Positions 1 to 8,492 of a stretch of DNA of 64,000 bases are shown one piece after another. This stretch comes from Hymenobacter sp. YIM 151500-1 (lineage in GTDB: Bacteria; Bacteroidota; Bacteroidia; Cytophagales; Hymenobacteraceae): positions 868,001 to 932,000 of the forward strand of contig NZ_CP110139.1 in NCBI RefSeq assembly GCF_025979885.1, read 5' to 3'. How positions within the stretch are numbered: the stretch's first letter is position 1; every line of letters starts with the position of its first letter. A program made the translations under genes and the position numbers. Below the pieces are notes generated by a model, which did not search any database, was not told the DNA's origin, and saw only the letters and a program-made list of their open reading frames with translations.

Positions 1-1
1 G

Positions 2-1585
2 CAGCAGTTTAAATTCCCGTACGAATCGCCGCGAAGGGGCGCTTCTACCACCCGGCCTTTCGGAGATTTTGACGCGGCTTACGGCGGGTGGCAGCTGGAG
101 GGCGAGCCGTACACCACCAAAGACAAGACGGAGTTTCACTGGTTTCGGGCCCGGATGCTGGGCGGCCGCACCAACCACTGGGGGCGCATCTCGTTGCGCA
201 TGGGCCCGGACGACTTTAAAAGTCACCACCTGGACGGCCTCACCGACGACTGGCCCATTACCTACGAGGAGGTCAAGCCTTTTTATGATAAAGTTGACCG
301 CTTGATTGGAGTATACGGCACGGTAGAGGGGCTGCGAAATGAGCCGGACGGTATTTTCCTGCCACCGCCCAAACCCCGGCTCAACGAGTTATTTATCAAG
401 CAGGGAGCCGCCAAAGCAGGCGTAAACGTACTACCCGGCAGGGGCTCGGTTTTAACAGAAAGTTTGCCTGGCAATAAAGACCGGGGCGTCTGTTTTTATT
501 GCGGACAGTGCGGCCGGAGCTGCAAAGCTTACGCGGACTTTTCCTCGTCGTCCTGCTTGGTTATTCCGGCCCTGAAAACCGGCAACCTGAAATTAATAAC
601 CAACGCCATGGTCCGCGAGGTGCTTACCGGGGCGGATGGGCTGGCAACCGGAGTATCGTACGTAGACAAGAATGATCTGCAAGAGTATCAGGTAAATGCC
701 AAGCTGGTGGTGTTAGGGGCCAGCGCCGGCGAGTCGGCCAGGCTGTTGCTGAATTCCACTTCGCCCACTCACCCCAACGGGTTAGCGAATAGCAGCGGGG
801 TGGTCGGCAAATACCTGCATGATTCGACCGGCGCCAGTTTAAGCGGTTTCTTGCCGCAGCTGCTGGATAGAAAACGGTACAATGAAGACGGGGTGGGGAG
901 CGTCCATATTTACAGCCCCTGGTGGCTGGACAATAAGAAGCTGGATTTTCCGCGCGGCTACCACATTGAGTATTGGGGCGGCATGGGCATGCCGTCGTAT
1001 GGTTTTGGGGGAGGCATCCATAACCTAAACGGCCTGGTGCCCGGCCGCGACGGCAAAATGAAAGACGCCGGGGGCTTCGGGGCATCCTTGAAGGACGATT
1101 ACCGCCGCTTCTACGGCACCCAGGTGGGAATGGCGGGCAGGGGAACCGCCATAGCCAGGGAAGATAACTACTGCGAGATTGACCCTAATGTGGTGGATAA
1201 ATACGGCATCCCGGTGCTGAAATTCCACTACAAATGGACCGATGCGGAAATCAAGCAGGCCAAGCACATGCAGGAAACTTTTCAGTCCATCATGCATGAA
1301 ATGGGCGCCATTATCACTTCAAAAATTCCGGGGCCCGAAACAAATTACGGCCTGGAAGCGCCGGGGCGCATTATCCACGAGGTAGGCACGGTGAGAATGG
1401 GGGATGACCCCAAGAAGTCGGCGCTCAATAAATGGTGCCAGGCCCACGACTGTAAAAACCTGTTTGTAGTGGATGCGGGTCCTTTTGTGCAGCAGGGCGA
1501 CAAAAACGCCACCTGGACCATCCTGGCCCTGTCCATGCGCACAAGCGAGTACATACTCGAGCAGAGAAAGAAACTAAATGTGTAA
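2..1585 (+). CDS. GMC family oxidoreductase, large subunit (5' partial)
   Basis: This is a flavin-dependent dehydrogenase of the GMC family, probably oxidising a sugar or alcohol in the periplasm. The frame is open from base 2, so the start and the N-terminal FAD-binding GxGxxG lie outside the window; the first ATG at 155 is internal, because the codons before it already read as GMC sequence. Visible landmarks are the GGRTNHWGR segment early on and the C-terminal HEVGTVRMG...NLFVVDAGPF block with the active-site His and the following NATWTILAL helix. A cysteine cluster at 491-523 (C-x2-C-x2-C-x3-C) recalls the Fe-S segment of FAD-dependent glucose dehydrogenases. The small subunit follows 19 bp downstream, supporting a heteromeric dehydrogenase. 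The substrate cannot be told from sequence. No cytochrome c subunit is seen downstream. Confidence 0.9.
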   Translation, partial: QQFKFPYESPRRGASTTRPFGDFDAAYGGWQLEGEPYTTKDKTEFHWFRARMLGGRTNHWGRISLRMGPDDFKSHHLDGLTDDWPITYEEVKPFYDKVDRLIGVYGTVEGLRNEPDGIFLPPPKPRLNELFIKQGAAKAGVNVLPGRGSVLTESLPGNKDRGVCFYCGQCGRSCKAYADFSSSSCLVIPALKTGNLKLITNAMVREVLTGADGLATGVSYVDKNDLQEYQVNAKLVVLGASAGESARLLLNSTSPTHPNGLANSSGVVGKYLHDSTGASLSGFLPQLLDRKRYNEDGVGSVHIYSPWWLDNKKLDFPRGYHIEYWGGMGMPSYGFGGGIHNLNGLVPGRDGKMKDAGGFGASLKDDYRRFYGTQVGMAGRGTAIAREDNYCEIDPNVVDKYGIPVLKFHYKWTDAEIKQAKHMQETFQSIMHEMGAIITSKIPGPETNYGLEAPGRIIHEVGTVRMGDDPKKSALNKWCQAHDCKNLFVVDAGPFVQQGDKNATWTILALSMRTSEYILEQRKKLNV

Positions 1586-1604
1586 CAGCTAATTCTGAAA
1601 GCAG

Positions 1605-2237
1605 ATGAAAAGACGCGACTCGTTGAAGGCAATAGGCCTGGCCACGGTTTCAACCGCCTTGCTCTTAGATGCCTGTAAAAATGATTCGGCTACGGCACCT
1701 GATGCAACCGTAACGCCAGCGCCGGCCCGGAAGGAAGATGGCCGGCAGGAGTTTGAAATAGAAAGAGACAAACAACTACACTCAGTAAAGTTTTTTACCG
1801 AGCATGAAATGGCCACCATAACGGTGCTGGCCGATATTATCATTCCCAGAGACGAGAAATCAGGCAGCGCCTCCGACGCGAAAGTGCCCGACTTTATCGA
1901 GTTTATTGTAAAAGATATTCCCGAGCATCAGCTGCCCATGCGCGGCGGACTGCGCTGGCTGGATGTGCAATGCTTAAATCGGTTTGGTCATTCTTTTGTG
2001 GAATGTACCCCGCAGCAGCAAATAGAAATGGTTACCGAAATAGCGTATCCGCTTAAAGCCAAAAAGGAAATGAAGCAGGGGGTTACTTTCTTCAACCGCA
2101 TGCGCGACCTTACGGCTTCGGGTTTTTTTACCAGCAAAATAGGAATTGCCGACATTGGCTACGCCGGTAACGCTCCGAATAAATGGACCGGCGTGCCTGT
2201 CGATGTGTTAAAGCAGTATGGATTAGAGCATGTATAA
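1605..2237 (+). CDS. Gluconate 2-dehydrogenase subunit 3 family protein
   Basis: A 210-residue small subunit of a membrane or periplasmic GMC dehydrogenase. The N-terminus starts KRRDSLKAIG, a twin-arginine-like signal, followed by a hydrophobic stretch and a lipobox-like LLLDAC at about residues 19-24, so the mature protein is probably a Tat-exported lipoprotein. The body (EHEMATITVLADIIIP, later FTRF/MR segments) is typical of the gluconate 2-dehydrogenase subunit 3 family, whose members assist export and maturation of the FAD subunit. It begins 19 bp after the GMC gene and is surely co-transcribed with it. The family assignment is by recognition of the sequence pattern; the exact partner reaction is unknown. 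Confidence 0.85.
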   Translation: MKRRDSLKAIGLATVSTALLLDACKNDSATAPDATVTPAPARKEDGRQEFEIERDKQLHSVKFFTEHEMATITVLADIIIPRDEKSGSASDAKVPDFIEFIVKDIPEHQLPMRGGLRWLDVQCLNRFGHSFVECTPQQQIEMVTEIAYPLKAKKEMKQGVTFFNRMRDLTASGFFTSKIGIADIGYAGNAPNKWTGVPVDVLKQYGLEHV

Positions 2238-2298
2238 TGCAGGTGGTACTTTCTTCACAGGCTGAAAAAAGCTCAGGCAGGCTCTGGCTTATAGAAAT

Positions 2299-2347
2299 CT
2301 ACACCTCTTTGGCCTGCTAGAGCCGTTTGGGGAACGGCTCTGTGTAG
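2299..2347 (+). terminator. Possible terminator hairpin
   Basis: An inverted repeat AGAGCCGTTT/AACGGCTCT (2319-2341) sits inside an outer CTACAC...GTGTAG pair. It lies between the convergent ends of the dehydrogenase operon and the cupin gene. There is no T-run, so the call is weak. Confidence 0.3.
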
Positions 2348-2374
2348 AAACGTTGACCACAGGTTCACAAGTCC

Positions 2375-2905
2375 TCAACTGGCTCCGTAGCGGGCTTGCA
2401 GCTCGGCCAACCGGCCGTTCTGGATGGCCTTGCGGGCCGCCCGGAAAAACAGGGGCTCAAGCAACCGGCCCAGGCCCGGAAACCGGGAGTTAGTCAGCTT
2501 CAGAAACAACGCGGTGTCGGCAAACTGCTTGGGGTTCTGCTTCTTGTCCACTTGCCCGTCCTGCGCCAGGCCGTGGTAGATGCGGAAGCCCCGCTCGAAG
2601 TCGAGGTTGCCAGGCGAGATGGTGACGCGGATGGTGGCCGGCTGGTCGGTGGGGTTGGCGAAGTAGTGCACCACGCCCCGCTCGACCACCACTCGCTGCC
2701 CAGCCCGGAGCAACTGCTTTTTCCGGCCGTAGCCGAATTCCAACTCGCCTTCCAGCACCTCGAAGGTTTCAGTAAACAAATCGTGGAAGTGCTTGGGCGT
2801 GCGGTAGCGCGGGGCCACGTACATAATCAGCTCGGAGTGTGGGGCGTTGTCGCGGACGCTGCTCACGACCCGAATGTTCTCGGCGCCCAGAATGGAGGAG
2901 TGCAT
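2375..2905 (-). CDS. Cupin domain-containing protein
   Basis: A 176-residue single-domain cupin. The core shows the two cupin motifs: HFHDLFTETFEVLEGELEFGYG, with His and Glu metal-ligand candidates, and then GQRVVVERGVVHYFANP with the second-motif His. A longer open frame reaches 2992, but its extra N-terminus is Arg/Pro-rich and unlike the family, so the ATG at 2905 (MHSSILGAEN) is preferred. The gene is cytoplasmic, with no signal peptide. The substrate is unknown: small cupins of this type are dioxygenases, isomerases or sugar-binding regulators. It stands alone between the dehydrogenase operon and the nucleotidyltransferase gene. Confidence 0.8.
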   Translation of the reverse strand: MHSSILGAENIRVVSSVRDNAPHSELIMYVAPRYRTPKHFHDLFTETFEVLEGELEFGYGRKKQLLRAGQRVVVERGVVHYFANPTDQPATIRVTISPGNLDFERGFRIYHGLAQDGQVDKKQNPKQFADTALFLKLTNSRFPGLGRLLEPLFFRAARKAIQNGRLAELQARYGAS

Positions 2906-3135
2906 AGCGAGGCTTGGTTGGGTGGGCAATAAAGGAGAAGAACGCCGTCGGCGCCCCGAGGTTGGCGGGCCGCCTTGCCTGACCAGGCCCACGATGAAGC
3001 AGTTGGGTGCTGGCGGCTTACCAAGCGGGTCATTTCCTACGCAACCCAGCTGCCTGCTGCCGGTAGCACTGGCAAGCGGCGCGGCGCTTCAGGCCCGCGA
3101 AGGCGCTTGTGCTTCCCCCGGCTTACCTTACCGCC

Positions 3136-4218
3136 ATGACCATTTCCGACCTGCGCCAGCGCGGCCTCATCCTCTTTGAAGCCATCAGCGGCAGCCGGGC
3201 CTACGGCACCGACCTGCCCCACTCCGACACCGACCTGAAAGGCGTCTTCATCCTGCCCGAAACCGAATTCTACGGCCTCGACTACGTGCCGCAGGTCGCC
3301 AACGCCACCAACGACGAGGTGTTCTACGAACTGCGCCGCTTCGTGGAGCTGCTGCTCAAAAACAACCCCACCGTACTGGAGCTGCTGGGCACTCCGGCCG
3401 ACTGCATCCTCTACCGCCACCCGCTGCTGGAGGCGTTTCGGGTCGAAGAGTTTCTGTCCCAGCTCTGCCGGCAGAGCTTTGCCGAGTACGCCGTGGCCCA
3501 GATTCGGAAGGCGCGGGGCCTGAACAAGAAAATCAACCAGCCCGAGCCGCCCCAGCGCAAGTCGGTGCTCGACTTCTGCTACGTGACGGTGGGGGCCGGG
3601 GCCCAGCCGGTGGCCGCGTGGCTCGGGCACCAGGGCCTTACCGCCGGCCAGTGCGGCCTCACCAACGTGCCCCACCTGCCCGACCTCTACGCCCTGTTCG
3701 TGGACCACACGCCCGAGCAGCGCCTCGGCTACCGGGGCCTCGTGCGCGACCCGGAAGCTTCGCAGGACGTGCAGCTCTCGCCGGTGCCGAAGGGGCAGCA
3801 GCCGGTGGCTTACCTGAGCTTCAACCGTAACGGCTACAGCACCTACTGCCGCGTGTACCGCGAGTACCGGGAGTGGGAGCAGAAGCGCAACACTGAGCGG
3901 TACCAGAACACCGTGCAGCACGGCAAAAATTACGACGCCAAAAACATGCTGCACACCTTCCGGCTGCTGCGCATGGCCGAAGAAATTGCCCGCACCGGCC
4001 GCCTGCACGTGCGCCGCCCCGACCGGGACTTTCTGCTTCAAATCCGCCGCGGCGAGTTCGAGTACGAGGAGCTGGTAGCCCAGGCCGAAGCCCTGGTGCA
4101 GCAAGTGGAGCAGGCTTTTGCCGCTTCTACCTTGCCCGCCGCCCCCGACCGCCACGCCGCCGAGCAGCTGCTGGTGCAGGTGCGGCGCGCGTGGTACGCC
4201 CAGCATTCCAACCCTTAA
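3136..4218 (+). CDS. Predicted nucleotidyltransferase (RlaP/YcgL-type, PF10127-like)
   Basis: A 360-residue protein of the DNA polymerase beta nucleotidyltransferase superfamily. The N-terminus has the diagnostic GSRAYGT...SDTDLKGVF pattern (G-S then D-x-D), which forms the metal-binding catalytic site; the later part (RKARGLNKKINQPEP, NMLHTFRLLRMAEEIA) matches the RlaP-like clade. The chosen ATG at 3136 gives MTISDLRQRG; an upstream ATG at 3109 would add nine residues that look non-coding. The substrate is unknown, and members are thought to modify RNA or proteins. The gene is monocistronic, ending against a GC-rich hairpin. Confidence 0.8.
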   Translation: MTISDLRQRGLILFEAISGSRAYGTDLPHSDTDLKGVFILPETEFYGLDYVPQVANATNDEVFYELRRFVELLLKNNPTVLELLGTPADCILYRHPLLEAFRVEEFLSQLCRQSFAEYAVAQIRKARGLNKKINQPEPPQRKSVLDFCYVTVGAGAQPVAAWLGHQGLTAGQCGLTNVPHLPDLYALFVDHTPEQRLGYRGLVRDPEASQDVQLSPVPKGQQPVAYLSFNRNGYSTYCRVYREYREWEQKRNTERYQNTVQHGKNYDAKNMLHTFRLLRMAEEIARTGRLHVRRPDRDFLLQIRRGEFEYEELVAQAEALVQQVEQAFAASTLPAAPDRHAAEQLLVQVRRAWYAQHSNP

Positions 4219-4234
4219 TACTTCACTAACGCAG

Positions 4235-4269
4235 CCGGGCCCCGCGAAATCTGCTTTCACGGGGCCCGG
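4235..4269. terminator. Bidirectional terminator hairpin
   Basis: Perfect 10-bp inverted repeat CCGGGCCCCG/CGGGGCCCGG with a 15-nt loop, placed between two convergent genes (ends at 4218 and 4296). No clear T-run on either strand. Confidence 0.45.
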
Positions 4270-4295
4270 ATGAATAGGGTGACGACGAACGCCGC

Positions 4296-4535
4296 TTACC
4301 GAGTAGAGTGCCGCCCGACGCGGTAGGAGGGAGCACTGGAGCGGGACTTCTGCCGGAAGCCAAACAGGCGCTTGCGGCTGGATTTTTTGCCTTTATACTT
4401 CTTGTAGTAGGGGCGGTGCACAAACAGGCGTCCTTTCATCTTGGCGCGGGCGTAGCGCGAGGGGCGGGCCGCCTCCGCCGAATTGACACCGCTGACTATG
4501 AGCAGCGCAAAAAACAGGAGCAGGATACGAACCAT
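4296..4535 (-). CDS. Small basic exported protein
   Basis: A 79-residue protein, starting at the ATG at 4535 (MVRILLLFFALLIVSG), where a clear signal peptide precedes an AEA cleavage-like site. The mature part is about 55 residues and very rich in Arg, Lys and Tyr (RPYYKKYKGKK, then RKRLFGFRQKSR). I do not recognise a family. Small, strongly basic exported proteins occur widely in Hymenobacter-type genomes; binding to an acidic surface polymer is a guess only. The ORF could start 10 codons earlier, but that would put charged residues before the signal peptide. Confidence 0.55.
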   Translation of the reverse strand: MVRILLLFFALLIVSGVNSAEAARPSRYARAKMKGRLFVHRPYYKKYKGKKSSRKRLFGFRQKSRSSAPSYRVGRHSTR

Positions 4536-4565
4536 GACAGCGGGATTGAAGTGAGAGAAATGCAA

Positions 4566-4821
4566 GTCAAGTAAGCCCTTAACTGCTCAGCCCACTAGAA
4601 AATTGTGTGCCATTCCCGATATGCTCTGGTTTTCAAGCCGGCGCACAAGCAAGTACGCCTCTGCTCGTCAGCCGATTAACTGATGTATAGCACCTACAAG
4701 CCGCAGCGCAGTAACCAGGCAGCTGCAACTCCGCGGCTAGCCCACGCCGTGCCCACCCGCTACCTGGCCGGGGACAAGCATTCGGAGAAGAACGGATTGA
4801 GTTGGGCAGTCCCGAAAAAGC
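4566..4821. other. Intergenic region without recognisable gene
   Basis: This stretch lies downstream of the tRNA-Asp terminator (minus strand) and upstream of the small basic protein gene. A long plus-strand reading frame runs across it and the tRNA, but it is non-coding in character. I see no motif beyond the terminator listed next. Confidence 0.5.
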
Positions 4822-4850
4822 AAAAGCCCCAACATTTGTTGGGGCTTTGT
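4822..4850 (-). terminator. Rho-independent terminator of tRNA-Asp (copy 1)
   Basis: AGCCCCAAC/GTTGGGGCT hairpin followed on the minus strand by TTTTGC, directly after the 3' end of the tRNA. Confidence 0.8.
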
Positions 4851-4851
4851 G

Positions 4852-4925
4852 CGGTCCGGACGGGACTCGAACCCGCGACCTCCGCCGTGACAGGGCGGCA
4901 TTCTAACCGACTGAACTACCGAACC
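4852..4925 (-). tRNA. tRNA-Asp (GTC)
   Basis: A 74-nt tRNA read on the minus strand. The acceptor stem GGTTCGG pairs with CCGGACC, with discriminator G; the anticodon loop reads CTGTCAC, giving anticodon GTC (Asp); the T arm has GGTTCGAGTCC. The CCA end is not encoded. An identical copy lies 271 bp further along the plus-strand coordinates, each copy with its own terminator. Confidence 0.95.
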
Positions 4926-5162
4926 GTTTTCTTTCGCGGACCTGGCCGGGTGGCCGATTCGCTACCGTGCTGCAAATATAGGGGAGGCAATTCGACAATA
5001 CCAAATAGCAAAACCGCGTGCGAGCCTCACGAGCCCGGTGTTTGCTGGTTAGGCGCTGGGTGTAAACAGAATAGAGCCGAAAAAATCTGAATTCAGCTTT
5101 GTAGCGGGAAGTGTTGCTTATAACTGGCCGGAGACAGCCGCTGCCAGAGTGGGCTGGAAAGC

Positions 5163-5195
5163 AAAAGGCCCTGCAGCATGTGCTGCAGGGCCTTT
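5163..5195 (-). terminator. Rho-independent terminator of tRNA-Asp (copy 2)
   Basis: GGCCCTGCAGCA/TGCTGCAGGGCC hairpin followed by TTTTGC on the minus strand, immediately after the second tRNA-Asp. Its stem sequence differs from the terminator of copy 1. Confidence 0.8.
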
Positions 5196-5196
5196 G

Positions 5197-5270
5197 CGGT
5201 CCGGACGGGACTCGAACCCGCGACCTCCGCCGTGACAGGGCGGCATTCTAACCGACTGAACTACCGAACC
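5197..5270 (-). tRNA. tRNA-Asp (GTC), second copy
   Basis: Base-for-base identical over 74 nt to the tRNA at 4852-4925, with anticodon GTC and no encoded CCA. The sequences outside the tRNA differ, so only the mature tRNA is conserved between the copies. Confidence 0.95.
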
Positions 5271-5455
5271 AAGTTGCTTCGCGGCGCTGCCGGGGCGGCG
5301 TGTTGAAGTGGTGCAAAAGTAGAGGCTTGGCGCGGACTGTGCAACCTAACAGCCAAAAAACAAGAAGAAAAAAGCGCAGCGGCACTAGTTGTAGCTGTAG
5401 ATCAGAGAGAAAAATTTAAGAAAAAACGGCCGCACGGCGTCTGCACGCCGTCGCT

Positions 5456-5463
5456 TACCTTTG
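5456..5463 (+). promoter_or_regulatory. Candidate -7 box for accA
   Basis: TACCTTTG matches the Bacteroidota -7 consensus TAnnTTTG, 43 bp before the accA start. No clear TTTG -33 element is seen. A short CGGCGT/ACGCCG inverted repeat lies just upstream. Confidence 0.35.
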
Positions 5464-5506
5464 TTTTCTTCTCGTACCTTCTCCCGCAACCAAGACGCAT
5501 TCAGCC

Positions 5507-6463
5507 GTGGCCATGCTCCTCGATTTTGAACAACCCATTGCCGCTCTTGAAGGCAAGCTCCGCGAAATGCAACAACTGGCCCAGGATAGCCAAGTAGACG
5601 TTTCGGAAGCCGTGGCGGCCCTCGAAGCCAAAATAAACGCCCTCAAAAAGGAAACCTACGCCAACCTTACCCGCTGGCAGCGCGTGCAGCTCTCGCGCCA
5701 CCCCGACCGGCCCTACACCCTCGACTACATTGAGGGCATGACCGAGAAGTTTATCGAGCTGCACGGCGACCGGACCGTGGCCGACGACAAGGCCATGGTG
5801 GGCGGCTTTGCCGAGCTGGATGGGCGCTCCATCATGTTTATTGGCCAGCAGAAGGGCCGCAACACCAAGCAGCGCCAGCTGCGCAACTTCGGCATGGCCA
5901 ACCCCGAGGGCTACCGCAAAGCCCTGCGCCTGATGAAGCTGGCCGAGAAGTTCAACAAGCCCATCGTCACGCTGATTGACACGCCCGGCGCGTTTCCGGG
6001 CCTGGAGGCCGAGGAGCGGGGGCAGGGCGAGGCTATTGCCCGCAACCTTAAGGAAATGTTTCTGCTGAAGGTGCCCGTTATCTGCATTATCATCGGCGAA
6101 GGCGCTTCGGGCGGGGCCCTGGGCATTGCCATCGGCGACCGGGTGCTGATGCTGGAAAACACCTGGTACTCGGTGATTTCGCCGGAGTCTTGCAGCAGCA
6201 TCCTGTGGCGCTCCTGGGACTACAAGGAGCAGGCCGCCGAGGCCCTCAAGCTCACGGCCGCCGACATGCTGCAAGCCGGCCTGGTCGACGGCATCGTGCC
6301 GGAGCCCCTGGGCGGCGCCCACACCGACGTGCCGCACATGATTCAGACCCTGAAAAAAACCATTCTGCGTACCCTCGATGAGCTGGAGGCACTACCTCAA
6401 GAGGAGCGCATCAGCCAGCGCATCGACAAGTTCTCGAACATGGGCGTGGTGATAGAGAATTAA
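5507..6463 (+). CDS. accA: Acetyl-CoA carboxylase carboxyltransferase subunit alpha
   Basis: A 318-residue protein of the usual AccA length. It forms the alpha half of the carboxyltransferase that moves the carboxyl group from carboxybiotin to acetyl-CoA, giving malonyl-CoA for fatty acid synthesis in the cytoplasm. Evidence: the N-terminal helical segment ([14 protein letters not shown]), [16 protein letters not shown], the crotonase-fold core [27 protein letters not shown], the oxyanion region [31 protein letters not shown], and the conserved C-terminal [11 protein letters not shown]...A. The start gives [10 protein letters not shown]; a start two codons later is possible. accD is not in this window, so the subunits are encoded apart, as is common. 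Confidence 0.97.
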   Translation: MAMLLDFEQPIAALEGKLREMQQLAQDSQVDVSEAVAALEAKINALKKETYANLTRWQRVQLSRHPDRPYTLDYIEGMTEKFIELHGDRTVADDKAMVGGFAELDGRSIMFIGQQKGRNTKQRQLRNFGMANPEGYRKALRLMKLAEKFNKPIVTLIDTPGAFPGLEAEERGQGEAIARNLKEMFLLKVPVICIIIGEGASGGALGIAIGDRVLMLENTWYSVISPESCSSILWRSWDYKEQAAEALKLTAADMLQAGLVDGIVPEPLGGAHTDVPHMIQTLKKTILRTLDELEALPQEERISQRIDKFSNMGVVIEN

Positions 6464-6629
6464 AAATTATCAATTAAGAATTAAAAATTCCTGTTCTGCT
6501 GGAGCGTACAGAGCCTGGCGGGGCGGGAATTTTTGTTGGCGGTTGCGTAGGTTTGGCCGCGGCCTGTGTGGCTTCTTCTTTCAAGACCAAACGGCCCATT
6601 TTTAATTTTTAATTCTCAATTTTTAATTG
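6459..6629. repeat. AT-rich inverted-repeat element between accA and MBL gene
   Basis: Two roughly 30-nt AT-rich arms (6459-6490 and 6598-6629) built from AATTAAAAATT units face each other across about 107 bp of GC-rich sequence. The arms are imperfect inverted copies. This looks like a small non-autonomous palindromic element, and it fills nearly the whole gap between the two genes. Confidence 0.5.
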
Positions 6630-6631
6630 AA

Positions 6632-7480
6632 ATGACGGTTCACACCCTCGATACGGGCCTGTTTAAGTTGGATGGGGGCGCCATGTTTGGCGTGGTGCCC
6701 AAGAGTATGTGGCAGAAGCTCAACCCGCCCGACGAAAACAACATGTGCACCTGGGCCATGCGCTGCCTGCTGGTGGAAGACGGCGGCCGGCTGGTACTGG
6801 TCGACAATGGCATCGGCAACAAGCAGGACGCCAAGTTTCGGGGGTACTTTTACCTGCACGGCAACGACACGCTGGAACAGTCCCTGCGCCGCCTGGGCTA
6901 CGCGGCTGCCGACGTGACGGACGTGTTTCTGACCCACCTGCATTTCGACCACTGCGGAGGCTCGGTGGTGCGCACCCCCGACGGCAAGCTGGAGCTGGCG
7001 TTTCCTAACGCAACCTACTGGAGCAACCAGGCCCACTGGGACTGGGCCGTGACGCCCAACCCGCGCGAGAAAGCCAGCTTTCTGAAGGAGAACATCCAGC
7101 CCATTCAGGAAAGCGGCCATTTGCGCTTCATAGACCCCACGGCCGGCGTGCCCGATGCCTTGCCCAGCCTGCGCGACATCGTGTTTGCCGACGGCCACAC
7201 GGAGAAAATGATGCTGCCGGTGTTCCACTATCAAGGCCGCACGCTGGTATTTGCCGCCGACCTGCTGCCCAGCGCCGGCCACGTGCCGCTGCCCTACGTC
7301 ATGGCCTACGACATGCGCCCCCTAGTGACCATGGACGAGAAGCAGCGCCTGCTGCGCCGGGCTGCCGACGAAAACTGGGTGCTGGTGCTGGAGCACGACC
7401 CGCAGACGGAGTGCATCACGGTGCAGCACACGGAAAAAGGCGTGCGCGTGGCCGAGTCGTTCCGGCTGGCGGAGCTGTAA
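6632..7480 (+). CDS. MBL-fold metallohydrolase
   Basis: A 282-residue metallo-beta-lactamase-fold hydrolase. The metal-binding motif THLHFDHCGG (HxHxDH) is intact; later His and Asp ligands are present in FADGHTEKMMLPV and FAADLLPSAGHVPLP, and a C-terminal LEHDP supplies a further His. An upstream in-frame ATG (6566) lies inside the AT-rich repeat element and is rejected in favour of 6632 (MTVHTLDTG). There is no signal peptide, so the protein is cytoplasmic. The pattern resembles the quorum-quenching/N-acyl-homoserine lactonase-like branch, but the substrate cannot be deduced. The patatin gene follows 56 bp downstream. Confidence 0.9.
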   Translation: MTVHTLDTGLFKLDGGAMFGVVPKSMWQKLNPPDENNMCTWAMRCLLVEDGGRLVLVDNGIGNKQDAKFRGYFYLHGNDTLEQSLRRLGYAAADVTDVFLTHLHFDHCGGSVVRTPDGKLELAFPNATYWSNQAHWDWAVTPNPREKASFLKENIQPIQESGHLRFIDPTAGVPDALPSLRDIVFADGHTEKMMLPVFHYQGRTLVFAADLLPSAGHVPLPYVMAYDMRPLVTMDEKQRLLRRAADENWVLVLEHDPQTECITVQHTEKGVRVAESFRLAEL

Positions 7481-7536
7481 GGGACGTTTTTTGTTGCTCG
7501 CTTTTCGTTTTTCGAGCAGATTCTTTCCGAAGAAAA

Positions 7537-8388
7537 GTGGATCAAACCAGCCTTCCCTCCGCAACCACGCCCGAAAAACCAACCACCAGCGAACAACAGC
7601 CCACGCTGGGGCTGGCGTTATCGGGGGGCGGGGCGCGGGGCATTGCCCACCTGGGCGTGCTGGCCGCGCTGGACGAGCTGCAATTGCCCATCGGGCGGCT
7701 GGCGGGAGTATCGTCGGGAGGGATTGTGGGGGCGCTGTACGCGGCGGGGGTAGCGCCGCGGGAGGTGCTGCGGCTGCTGCAAGACCTGCGTTTTACCCGC
7801 CTCACGCGCATTGCCCTGAGCCGCTACGGCTTGTTTCGGCTGGATGGGGTGGGGAAGCTGCTGGAACAGCACCTGGGCGCGGGCTGCACCTTCGAGCAGC
7901 TCCGCCTGCCGCTTACTCTGGTGGCTACTGATTTGGTGGAAGGCGCTTCGGTGCCGTTTTCAGCCGGGCCGCTGCTGCCGCCGCTGCTGGCTTCGGCGGC
8001 CGTGCCTATTCTATATCAGCCGGTGCACTACCAGGAGCGGCGGCTGGTGGACGGGGGACTGCTCAACAACCTGCCCGTGGAAGTGCTGCTGGGCCAGCCC
8101 GGCCTACGGGTAGTGGGTGTGCACTGCAACCCGCCCAACCGCGAAGCCCAGATAACCAACCTGCGCAGCCTGGTGGAGCGCACCCTCAATCTGGCCATCG
8201 GCGGCAACACTGTGCTCAGCAAGCAGCGGTGCGACCTGCTGCTGGAGCCGCCCGAGCTGCGCCGGTTCCGGACCATGAGCTACCGCCTGGCCCCGGAGCT
8301 GTTCGACATTGGCTACCGCTACACCCTGGCGCGGGCCCCCGACCTGGAGGCGCTGCTGCATCCTAGGGCGCCGGCCGGCCGTACCTGA
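7537..8388 (+). CDS. Patatin-like phospholipase
   Basis: A 283-residue patatin-family lipid acyl hydrolase with a Ser-Asp dyad. Motifs in order: oxyanion hole SGGGARGIAHLG (about residues 30-41), nucleophile elbow GVSSGG (about 60-65), and the catalytic Asp in VDGGLLNNLPV (about 171). No ATG lies just before the domain, so a GTG at 7537 is proposed; the only upstream ATG (7411) would overlap the MBL gene and read as non-coding. No signal peptide is seen. It is probably co-transcribed with the MBL gene and acts on membrane phospholipid or a similar ester. Confidence 0.85.
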   Translation: MDQTSLPSATTPEKPTTSEQQPTLGLALSGGGARGIAHLGVLAALDELQLPIGRLAGVSSGGIVGALYAAGVAPREVLRLLQDLRFTRLTRIALSRYGLFRLDGVGKLLEQHLGAGCTFEQLRLPLTLVATDLVEGASVPFSAGPLLPPLLASAAVPILYQPVHYQERRLVDGGLLNNLPVEVLLGQPGLRVVGVHCNPPNREAQITNLRSLVERTLNLAIGGNTVLSKQRCDLLLEPPELRRFRTMSYRLAPELFDIGYRYTLARAPDLEALLHPRAPAGRT

Positions 8389-8492
8389 GCCGTTCGGTGC
8401 TGGCTGGTGGCCCAGGCAATTTGCCTAGCTTTACTGCCCGGCAACGCAGCGCCGCATTACGTGGCGTTGAAGCGGTACTCTACTCCTTCTGC

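Noticed and set aside
3037..4260. 407-residue open frame on the minus strand opposite the nucleotidyltransferase
   Set aside because: His/Val/Gly-rich product without motifs. It is the typical antisense shadow of a GC-rich gene, and the plus-strand product has clear catalytic motifs.
4683..5090. 135-residue open frame across a tRNA-Asp
   Set aside because: It runs through a tRNA gene and its terminator on the other strand; composition is not protein-like.
7411..7536. N-terminal extension of the patatin from ATG 7411
   Set aside because: It would overlap the MBL gene, and its codons read as out-of-frame MBL sequence; the GTG at 7537 is more plausible.
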